Source: JADKCL01 sp046050405
Lineage (GTDB): Bacteria; Bacteroidota; Bacteroidia; J057; JADKCL01
Assembly: GCA_046050405.1 (NCBI GenBank)
Contig: JBJOPY010000115.1
Location: forward strand, 1-22,972
DNA length: 22,972 nucleotides
Reading direction: 5' to 3'
The notes under the pieces: model-generated
The model's input: only the letters and a program-made list of their open reading frames with translations
What the model was told of the DNA's origin: nothing
Databases searched by the model: none
Shown: positions 15,013 to 21,079 of the stretch, one piece after another
Numbering within the stretch: position 1 is the stretch's first letter
Layout: each line of letters begins with the position of its first letter
Translations under genes and position numbers: made by a program

Positions 15013-15044
15013 CAAAGGTAAGCCAAGCGCGGCAAGCAGCAAAA
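15013..15044 (-). promoter_or_regulatory. Promoter of gmd-fcl
   Basis: On the minus strand, TTTTG (15040-15044), a 19-bp spacer and TACCTTTG (15013-15020) give a near-ideal Bacteroidota promoter. The -7 box ends nine bases before the gmd ATG, so the predicted leader is only a few nucleotides. Confidence 0.75.
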
Positions 15045-15055
15045 CGATCTTCGGA

Positions 15056-15086
15056 TTCGTGAAAATGTTTAAATTCACTACCTTTG
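15056..15086 (+). promoter_or_regulatory. Promoter of ldcA
   Basis: TTCG (15056-15059, one mismatch to TTTG), a 19-bp spacer and TACCTTTG (15079-15086, exact). Only four bases (TTTT) separate the -7 box from the ATG at 15091, predicting a leaderless mRNA. The -7 box and flank mirror those of gmd. Confidence 0.65.
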
Positions 15087-15090
15087 TTTT

Positions 15091-16005
15091 ATGCAATTTG
15101 CTCCGTTTCTGAAATCGGGTGACAAAGTGGGGATTGCAAGCCCGGCCCGGAGGGTTTCCCCAGAGGAAATGGCTCCTGCGATCGCGAGCCTGCAGGAGTG
15201 GGGGCTTGTTCCTGTCTTGGGTGACCATCTATTCGGCGTATGCAAGCAATTCTCAGGCACAGATGCCGAGCGTCGCACAGACATCCAGCGAATGATTGAT
15301 TCCCCGGAGATCAAGGCCATCTTCTTTTCACGCGGGGGCTATGGCTGCCTGCGCATCGTGGACCAGCTGGATTTCTCCGGCCTCAGGCGCCATCCGAAAT
15401 GGATCGTCGGCTTCAGCGACCTCACCGCATTTGCAGGCGCCATCTCGAATGAAGGGGTGGCCAGCATTCATGGGCCGATGTGCATCTCGTGGAACGGGAA
15501 GACGAGCGATGCCATCGCACGGGGACATCTACGCGAACTGCTCATGGGCAAGGTGCCCAGCTACGCCTATGTTCCTGCCGATCCTGGGATGGTCCTCACG
15601 GGAAAGGCCACGGGCAGGCTCTTGGGCGGCAACCTCAGCCTCATCAGTCAGATGATCGGCACCCCCGATGCATTTCATACCGAGGGAAGCATCCTTTTCA
15701 TCGAAGACATCGATGAATACCTCTACCATATCGACCGCATGATGATACACCTGCGCCGATCAGGCATGCTGGATCGCCTTGCAGGGCTGATCGTGGGCGG
15801 GTTCACCGACCTGAAAGACAATGACGTCCCCTTCGGCTATACAGTGGAGGAGATCGTCCGGGATGCTGTGGGGGATTGCAATTATCCGGTCTGCTTCGGG
15901 TTCCCTGCCGGGCATCTGCCCAGCAACTACCCCCTGGTCATAGGTGCTATGGCCACCCTCAGCGTGAGCCATTCCCTGGTGGAGCTCCAGATGGAACTCG
16001 CATGA
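15091..16005 (+). CDS. ldcA: LD-carboxypeptidase, peptidase family S66
   Basis: A 304-residue serine peptidase. Family members cut the terminal D-alanine from the tetrapeptide of muropeptides during cell-wall recycling; some relatives are microcin-immunity proteins. The catalytic triad can be assigned by motif: Ser109 in VGFSDLTAF, Glu205 in LFIEDIDEYLY and His275 in FPAGHLPSN. Other family segments are KVGIASPARRV at the N-terminus, FSRGGYGCLRI (79-89) and GRLLGGNLSLI (175-185). It has no signal peptide, so it acts in the cytoplasm. The ATG at 15091 is four bases after a TACCTTTG box. Its stop overlaps the start of the next gene as ATGA. The symbol is by family. Confidence 0.93.
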   Translation: MQFAPFLKSGDKVGIASPARRVSPEEMAPAIASLQEWGLVPVLGDHLFGVCKQFSGTDAERRTDIQRMIDSPEIKAIFFSRGGYGCLRIVDQLDFSGLRRHPKWIVGFSDLTAFAGAISNEGVASIHGPMCISWNGKTSDAIARGHLRELLMGKVPSYAYVPADPGMVLTGKATGRLLGGNLSLISQMIGTPDAFHTEGSILFIEDIDEYLYHIDRMMIHLRRSGMLDRLAGLIVGGFTDLKDNDVPFGYTVEEIVRDAVGDCNYPVCFGFPAGHLPSNYPLVIGAMATLSVSHSLVELQMELA

Positions 16006-16670
16006 ACGGACGGATGCGGTTCGAAACCGCAGACGGCTCGCATTCCATCTACGTCCCGACCCTCCAAGAGAGCTATCACAGTCGTCACGGGGCAGTCCAG
16101 GAGAGCCGGCATGTCTTCATCGAGATGGGATTGAAAAGAGCCGCCGCCCGCCAGTCCAGGCTCCGCATCCTTGAGGTGGGCTTTGGAACAGGGCTCAATG
16201 CCATGCTGACAGCCCTGGAGGCGGAAGCCATGGCACTGGAAATCGAGTATTGGTCCCTGGAGCCCTACCCGCTTGAGGCATTCGAGCTCCAAGGCCTCAA
16301 CTATGCTGCGATCGCACAAGACAAGGCCGCAGAGCCGACCTGGGAGGCCATCCACGCCGCCGAATGGGAGCACATGCAGTCTGTCAGTCCACATTTCTCC
16401 CTCCATAAGATGGCTGCCACGCTGGAGTCTGCCACACTGCCCCAGAACATGGATGTGATCTACTTCGATGCCTTTGCCCCGGAAAAACAGCCCGAACTGT
16501 GGACGCAGGAAGTGTTTGAGCGAATCCATGCCCTGATGTCCAGCCAAGGATTGCTGACGACCTACTGTGCCAAAGGGTCGGTGCGACGCACCTTGCAAGC
16601 CGTCGGCTTCCAGGTGACCCGAGAGCAAGGCCCGCCCGGAAAACGCGAGATGCTGGTCGCCAAGAAATGA
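16002..16670 (+). CDS. MnmC/MnmD-like tRNA methyltransferase domain protein (DUF752)
   Basis: A 222-residue SAM-dependent methyltransferase. The SAM-binding loop is ILEVGFGTGLNAML (residues 56-69). The DUF752 hallmark IYFDAFAPEKQPELW is at 153-167, and the C-terminal segment LTTYCAKGSVRRTL followed by a PPGKREM motif is typical. In E. coli the same domain is the N-terminal half of MnmC, which methylates 5-aminomethyl-2-thiouridine at the tRNA wobble position. Here it stands alone without the FAD oxidase half. The ATG at 16002 overlaps the ldcA stop (ATGA), so translation is probably coupled. The longer frame from 15876 is the ldcA region read in another frame. tRNA substrate specificity is inferred from the family. 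Confidence 0.88.
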   Translation: MNGRMRFETADGSHSIYVPTLQESYHSRHGAVQESRHVFIEMGLKRAAARQSRLRILEVGFGTGLNAMLTALEAEAMALEIEYWSLEPYPLEAFELQGLNYAAIAQDKAAEPTWEAIHAAEWEHMQSVSPHFSLHKMAATLESATLPQNMDVIYFDAFAPEKQPELWTQEVFERIHALMSSQGLLTTYCAKGSVRRTLQAVGFQVTREQGPPGKREMLVAKK

Positions 16671-16890
16671 CTCCCACCCCAAGGCAATGCAAGCCCTACA
16701 GCATCCCCACTCGTCCGCAGCCGGACACCATGGGCCATCCCCGGTCGCGAGAACCCCGCATCAAGTTATCTTGGCAGGGCAGATTGGCCTTTACAGCCGA
16801 TTGAAGGAGGATACAGTGTCCCGGGTGGGGATTTTCAGGAGGGACACCACCCTCTTGCGTCAATTCTCATTTGTCCATTAACTTGCATCC

Positions 16891-17400
16891 ATGTCCGCCA
16901 CCAAGGTTAACGAAGCTGCGAAAAAGCAAGTCCGTCAATTTTTCATTCAGTTGACACTGATCTTCATCGGATTCTTGGCGAGCATCGTGCTCTTCATGGT
17001 CTCTTCGGTCGTGGTCGTCGCGTCTGCGGATCCCAAATCCCATGACTTGGACATGGTGATGCTGATCTCAGCCCCCTTGTCCAGCATGGCCTTGATCTTG
17101 ATGGCCAATCGATTGTTTGCGGCGCGGTTGAGGCCGGCCAAGAATGCAGAGAAGCTTTACCAGAAGATGGATGCCTACCGGGGAGCGACCCTGTTGAGAT
17201 TCATGTTGCTGGATGGAGCCGCCTTTCTGCAACTGATCGCATTCTTCTTGACGGAGAATCGCGTCTTCCTCCTCATCGCCTTCGTCATTGCCACGCTGTT
17301 CCTGCTGTACCGGCCTTCCATGGATCGCTTTATCAGGGACATGGAGCTGAGTTCCCTCGAAACCCGGGTCATGCGCGACCTTGACCGGAAGGAGGCCTGA
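16891..17400 (+). CDS. Four-helix integral membrane protein of unknown function
   Basis: A 169-residue protein that I cannot assign to a family. It has a basic N-terminus (MSATKVNEAAKKQVRQ) and four hydrophobic segments at about residues 17-45, 54-74, 97-119 and 122-137. These are followed by an amphipathic charged C-terminal tail (RFIRDMELSSLETRVMRDLD). A cytoplasmic loop rich in Arg and Lys separates helices 2 and 3 (RLRPAKNAEKLYQKMDAYRG), so both termini are probably inside. The 220 bp before it hold no gene and no clear promoter. The next gene starts 198 bp downstream. Confidence 0.75.
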   Translation: MSATKVNEAAKKQVRQFFIQLTLIFIGFLASIVLFMVSSVVVVASADPKSHDLDMVMLISAPLSSMALILMANRLFAARLRPAKNAEKLYQKMDAYRGATLLRFMLLDGAAFLQLIAFFLTENRVFLLIAFVIATLFLLYRPSMDRFIRDMELSSLETRVMRDLDRKEA

Positions 17401-17597
17401 AGCCCTCACCTGACGTGCAGGCACCTTGGGGTGCCCTCCCGGGATCCTCGTTCGATGGGACAGGATGGATGAAGGATCCTGCTTTCGCCCTCCTTGCAGT
17501 CACGGAGGTGCAACCCGGCTTGCAGCAGGTCATCGACCGAACAAATGGGTTTCCGGATTCGCTGCGCTTTGTGGATATTCGCCCAAAATTCTGCCGG

Positions 17598-18398
17598 ATG
17601 AAAAGCATCTTTTCCCTGATGGGCGCGATTCTGGTCTTGGCCGCTTGCCAGGATCCGAAGCCAACCCTGCAATCCCGACTGAAATTGGCAGACAGGATCG
17701 AAGTCCAATTCAATGACAGGCCGGAAGCGCCACTGTCATTGACATTGACGGACAAATCCACCCTGGACTCGCTCAGCACCTTGTTTTCAGATGCCAGACG
17801 GGAGAATCTGACCTGTGCCATGAATTCCAGGCTGGCATTCAAGAAGGGGGATTCCTTGATCCTTGAAGGGAGGTTCAGCCTGGAATCCGACTGCATGGGG
17901 CTCTCTTACCAAGTAACCGGGGGAACGGAATCCTTGAGGCTGGATCCGTCCATGGCGAATCTCCTGGCGAGGTTGCAACCAACACTTGCGGACACAGGGC
18001 TCGAGCGGTTATCTTGGTTTCTGGGCCGATGGACACAGGCGGAAGGACCAGGACTGAACAGCTATGAGGAATGGAAGAGAGACACAGGCCACCGCTTCCT
18101 CGGCACTGCCTGGACCCTCTACTATGCAGACACTGTCCATGTGGAGACGATCGAACTCCTACTGGAGGGAGGCGACCTCTTCTACATTCCCACGGTAAGG
18201 GAAAACAAGGAGCCTGTCCGTTTCAAATTGACTTCACTGGAGGGAAAGAAGGCAACGTTCGAGAACCTGGTTCAGGATTACCCACAGAGGATTGCCTATC
18301 AGGCAATGGGCGACACGATGCTGTTTGCGAGGATTTCCGGGAGTGTGAATGGGAAGGAAGTGTCGAAGGATTTTCCATTGCGGCGTGTAAATCCTTGA
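17598..18398 (+). CDS. Lipoprotein with C-terminal DUF6265-like domain
   Basis: A 266-residue exported protein. The start MKSIFSLMGAILVLAAC is a clear lipoprotein signal with the lipidated cysteine at residue 17. Residues about 25-120 form an N-terminal region I do not recognise, which includes ENLTCAMNSRLAFKKGD and a second cysteine (SDCMGLSYQ). From about residue 138 (LSWFLGRWTQAEG) to the end it resembles DUF6265: a W-x-G-x-W-like opening, an EEW segment, a GTAWTLYYADTVHVETIEL strand pair, and KKATFENLVQDYPQRIAY near the end. These fold as small beta-barrels of unknown function. The ATG at 17598 is chosen because it gives the signal peptide; the frame is open 61 codons further upstream with no sense to it. 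Confidence 0.75.
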   Translation: MKSIFSLMGAILVLAACQDPKPTLQSRLKLADRIEVQFNDRPEAPLSLTLTDKSTLDSLSTLFSDARRENLTCAMNSRLAFKKGDSLILEGRFSLESDCMGLSYQVTGGTESLRLDPSMANLLARLQPTLADTGLERLSWFLGRWTQAEGPGLNSYEEWKRDTGHRFLGTAWTLYYADTVHVETIELLLEGGDLFYIPTVRENKEPVRFKLTSLEGKKATFENLVQDYPQRIAYQAMGDTMLFARISGSVNGKEVSKDFPLRRVNP

Positions 18399-18529
18399 AA
18401 AGCATGCTTGACCAGGAATTCCCTGCATCAGGTGATGCAGGCATGCACACTTGCACGGGAATGCCACGCGGCCAAGGCGGCGTGCCATGGCAAGGCAGGC
18501 AAAAGGTGGCCCTCCAGCGTGCAGCCCTT

Positions 18530-18796
18530 TCAGGGGAGGCCACCGAGGCCCATCACCACCAGGATGATCCACCACACCAGGAATCCGAGATTGAGCACCA
18601 TGCCGGTCAAGGCGAGGACTTTTCTTCTGTCCCGCTCGAAGAAGCCCAGCATCCCTATCAAGAAACCTAGCAGGGCAACCAACGGCGGCAGCAACGTTCC
18701 CAAGGCCAAGATGACATTGAGATAGTGACTTGCGAAGAGGAGAAGGTTCACGCCCGCCAACGCCATTGAAATTCTACCCAGTGATGACTTCCGCAT
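18530..18796 (-). CDS. Small integral membrane protein
   Basis: An 88-residue protein with three hydrophobic helices: about residues 9-30 (ISMALAGVNLLLFASHYLNV), 32-50 (LALGTLLPPLVALLGFLIGM) and 61-86. They are separated by a basic loop (ERDRRKV). The pattern resembles short DUF4190-like membrane proteins but is not diagnostic. It is convergent with the DUF6265 lipoprotein gene. A promoter with TTTG-N20-TTCCTTTG lies just upstream, which supports a real gene with a leader of about 12 nt. The function is unknown. Confidence 0.65.
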   Translation of the reverse strand: MRKSSLGRISMALAGVNLLLFASHYLNVILALGTLLPPLVALLGFLIGMLGFFERDRRKVLALTGMVLNLGFLVWWIILVVMGLGGLP

Positions 18797-18811
18797 GGAT
18801 CAACTTTCCCG

Positions 18812-18843
18812 CAAAGGAAACCGCATTCCACATTCGAAGCAAA
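18812..18843 (-). promoter_or_regulatory. Promoter of the small membrane protein gene
   Basis: On the minus strand, TTTG (18840-18843), a 20-bp spacer and TTCCTTTG (18812-18819; one mismatch to TAnnTTTG). The -7 box ends 15 bases before the ATG at 18796. Confidence 0.55.
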
Positions 18844-19145
18844 TGAAAGTAGGTGGGATCCGGTTTCCCAGTGTCCTTTTTCCATTCCCATCCTCCCTCC
18901 GCCATGGCGGGCGAGTCCAATCTGACCTGTGACCCATGCCTGAGGGGATCGTCCTTCACGCCATGGAAGCGGAATTTCGCGATGCCCCTCTGCAAGCCAG
19001 CCTCGCAGTGCCATCGAGGCAAACCATTGCTCACATGAGCTGGGCAGTCCTTTGCAAAATTCCGCCCCCCGGGGAATTCAATTTCGTTGAAACGAGCCTA
19101 TTTTTGGAAAAATTCATGAACGATGTGAGGTCACGCGGATTACAA
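18820..19145. other. Intergenic region before the ankyrin lipoprotein gene
   Basis: About 325 bp between divergent genes. The left end is the promoter of the small membrane protein and the right end the -7 element of the ankyrin gene. The middle is GC-rich and has an open frame continuous with the ankyrin gene (from 18936), but its translation lacks ankyrin or signal features. Nothing else is evident. Confidence 0.4.
19099..19106 (+). promoter_or_regulatory. Candidate -7 element of the ankyrin lipoprotein gene
   Basis: TATTTTTG is an exact TAnnTTTG. It is 40 bp before the preferred ATG at 19146 and only 10 bp before the in-frame ATG at 19116. No good -33 element is seen. Confidence 0.45.
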
Positions 19146-20087
19146 ATGCGACAGTGGCTAGGGGCAGGGCTGGTCGTTGCCATGCTGGGAATGGCAAGCT
19201 GCCGATCCCATGAAGAGGCCTTGCTGGATGCAGTCAGCAAACAGGAGGTGGGGAATGTCAAGCGGTTGCTGGAGGACGGCGCAAAGGCGGATGTCTTGGC
19301 GACGGGTGCACACGCGTACCCGCTGGAGGTGGCTGCACAGGGAGGCAATACGATGATCATCCAGATGCTGCTCGCCGCACGGGCAAATCCCGACGCTGCA
19401 CTCAGTCCCGAGACCCCTCTCTGGCGGGCGATGATGAATGGGCATCAGGAGGCTGCGGTCATGCTGGTGGAGGCCAAGGCAAAACTAGACGGCCCGGTCA
19501 TCCGAGGGATCACACCATTCTACTTCGCGGTGATGCTGGATTACACGGACCTTGCGACAAGGATGGTCGCGCATGGCGCCGATGTCCATGCACAGGGGCC
19601 GCAAGGCTCACCCTTGCATGAAGCCGCGGAAAACGGCAACCTGGCACTGGCGAAGCTCCTGGCAAGCAATGGGGCAGACCTTCACCGGGCCAACGACCTC
19701 GGGGAAACCCCAGTGTTTCTCGCCATGCAGCAAGGGAAATGGGAGGTCGTGGAATGGCTGGTGGAGAACGGTGCCGACATCAATGCCGCGAACAAGCTCG
19801 GGCAAACCGTCCTGCATGAATTGGCCATCCGGGATGATTCCGCATCGATCCAGAGAGTCTGTGGGATGAAACCGAATCCAGATGTTCAAAACCTCCTGGG
19901 GGAGACACCACTTCACAACGCCGCAGCACTCGGCCACCAAGGTGCGGCGCGTGCCCTGATCGAATTCTGCAATGCCGATCCCAACCTGCATGAAATGCAC
20001 CATCTCAGCCCGGCAGGCCTCGCCTGTCGGGAAGGGCAAACCGAAATGGTGGATTTCCTGACCGCAAGAGGCGGCAGGCTGCAATGA
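19146..20087 (+). CDS. Ankyrin-repeat lipoprotein
   Basis: A 313-residue exported protein made almost wholly of ankyrin repeats. It starts MRQWLGAGLVVAMLGMASC, a lipoprotein signal with the lipidated cysteine at residue 19. About nine 30-35-residue repeats follow, recognisable by LLEDGAKAD, LLAARANPD, MVAHGADVHAQ, LASNGADLHRAND, LVENGADINAANKLGQTVLH and GETPLHNAAALGHQGAARAL. Ankyrin arrays bind other proteins, so it is probably an envelope-anchored binding or assembly protein; the partner is unknown. The in-frame ATG at 19116 would add ten residues (MNDVRSRGLQ) and is possible. The frame is open back to 18936, but that portion is not ankyrin-like. It is not flanked by catalase, phage or effector genes. 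Confidence 0.85.
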   Translation: MRQWLGAGLVVAMLGMASCRSHEEALLDAVSKQEVGNVKRLLEDGAKADVLATGAHAYPLEVAAQGGNTMIIQMLLAARANPDAALSPETPLWRAMMNGHQEAAVMLVEAKAKLDGPVIRGITPFYFAVMLDYTDLATRMVAHGADVHAQGPQGSPLHEAAENGNLALAKLLASNGADLHRANDLGETPVFLAMQQGKWEVVEWLVENGADINAANKLGQTVLHELAIRDDSASIQRVCGMKPNPDVQNLLGETPLHNAAALGHQGAARALIEFCNADPNLHEMHHLSPAGLACREGQTEMVDFLTARGGRLQ

Positions 20088-20346
20088 CACAATGATCCCG
20101 TGATGGGTTGTTCAGGGGCATCCGGCCTCCGCGACGGAACTTCCAAGGGCAGGGATACCATGCCCCCAATGAAGCCCCGCGAAGGAGGAGGGATCCGGCC
20201 TCAAAAGGGGCATCCGCCCAATGCCCAGTGCTGACCAATGATGTATGCCACCCCTGGGCATACCCAGGAAGTGGGCTGAGGCATGTTACATGGAGATCTC
20301 ATGAAGAAGCCTCGGCACGGAACCTTGTACCGCTGGCACAGGGGGA
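20088..20346. other. Intergenic region between convergent ankyrin and 146-residue genes
   Basis: About 259 bp. It contains a perfect 7-bp stem, GTATGCC (20243-20249) / GGCATAC (20257-20263), with a 7-nt loop but no U-run on either side. A GGGGCATCCG decamer occurs twice in it (about 20115 and 20206). No gene is supported. The hairpin may help end transcription, but it is not a standard terminator. Confidence 0.4.
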
Positions 20347-20787
20347 TCAATGTTTGCTGAGGGCCTCTGCCTTGACTTTCGCCTCGTGCTCCTCCTTGAA
20401 GAGACTATGATTGTCATAATGCTTGGCTACATGCTCAGGGACACCTTCGGATTGGTATTCATGCAGGCTGCGGCGGGATACCGTGACGGTGACCTTGTTG
20501 CCATTGGGGGCTGTGCCCCTTACCCGCACCCTTTCCCCATCCTCGAGGATGGATCTGACATACACCTTGGAACCTTTGCGCAGGCCTTTCGCATTGCGGA
20601 CGCGACCCACGATACCAAATGCGACGATGGTGACAGGCTTTTCTTTGGCAGCATCACCCCTGGACACACCGTTCTGGGCTTCGTTGGAGGTGGATTTGGA
20701 AGCTGACGAGCCTCTGGAGCCGACCGTGGGCTTGTCTCCTTTCTTGGTTTTGAACAGGAATGGAAAGAGATTTTTCAGGAAAGACAT
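20347..20787 (-). CDS. Hypothetical 146-residue basic protein
   Basis: I do not recognise this protein. It starts MSFLKNLFPFLFKTKKGDKP, a short hydrophobic and basic segment that could sit on the membrane surface but is not a classical signal peptide. A low-complexity Ser/Thr/Gly linker follows (about 22-50). A compact beta-rich section then runs about residues 52-104: VTIVAFGIVGRVRNAKGLRK, then a VYVRSILEDGERVRVRGTAP stretch and KVTVTVSRRSL. The charged C-terminus has several histidines (EHVAKHYDNHSLFKEEHEAK). The alternating strands look like a small beta-barrel, which is only a guess. The start is an ATG in AT-rich context (TTTTAAATTCTG), after a leader of about 140 nt with a hairpin. Confidence 0.65.
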   Translation of the reverse strand: MSFLKNLFPFLFKTKKGDKPTVGSRGSSASKSTSNEAQNGVSRGDAAKEKPVTIVAFGIVGRVRNAKGLRKGSKVYVRSILEDGERVRVRGTAPNGNKVTVTVSRRSLHEYQSEGVPEHVAKHYDNHSLFKEEHEAKVKAEALSKH

Positions 20788-20812
20788 CAGAATTTAAAAT
20801 TAATGTTCGAGT

Positions 20813-20829
20813 CCCTCGTTCTCCGAGGG
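20813..20829 (-). other. Hairpin in the 5' leader of the 146-residue gene
   Basis: CCCTCG (20813-20818) pairs with CGAGGG (20824-20829) around a 5-nt loop, 26 bases upstream of the ATG at 20787. On the plus strand the same bases read like the 3' end of a tRNA (TTCGAGT CCCTC GTTCTCC). See findings. Confidence 0.5.
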
Positions 20830-20934
20830 TGTTTTCAATGAAGTGTAACCCGATTTTATCACAATGGTTGATTTTTCATCATCGAGGGAAACCGACCGCG
20901 TTCCCCATACAGGCACGGCCTTCACTCCAAGCCT

Positions 20935-20942
20935 CAAATCTA
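20935..20942 (-). promoter_or_regulatory. Candidate -7 element for the 146-residue gene
   Basis: TAGATTTG on the minus strand is an exact TAnnTTTG. The region 19-24 bp upstream is T-rich but lacks the G of a TTTG box. If used, the leader would be about 140 nt and would include the hairpin at 20813-20829. Confidence 0.4.
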
Positions 20943-21079
20943 GTCAAAAGAGAAGAAGGAAAAAATCCCCATCCATCCCAAAGTGCTTGCCTGGATATAT
21001 TCCCGGGACTATCAGGGCATGTCCTGTATAAATTTCCCCACCAGGAACTTCAACGTAGCGGCCAGTGGCTTACCCCTGC

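Larger units (their letters stand above)
15010..15089. repeat. 11-bp inverted repeat spanning the gmd/ldcA intergenic region
   Basis: AAACAAAGGTA (15010-15020) and TACCTTTGTTT (15079-15089) are exact reverse complements separated by 58 bp. Each arm contains the -7 element of one of the two divergent genes. The repeat may be only a consequence of two similar promoters, but the match extends past the consensus. Confidence 0.6.

Noticed and set aside
15004..15228. 75-codon N-terminal extension of gmd.
   Set aside because: It covers the gmd promoter and overlaps ldcA on the other strand; the conserved start is MKKAFLTGITGQDG.
20805..20829. A complete tRNA gene.
   Set aside because: Only a T-loop and acceptor-like 3' strand are seen; no 5' half, anticodon arm or matching T-stem, so it is not a tRNA gene.
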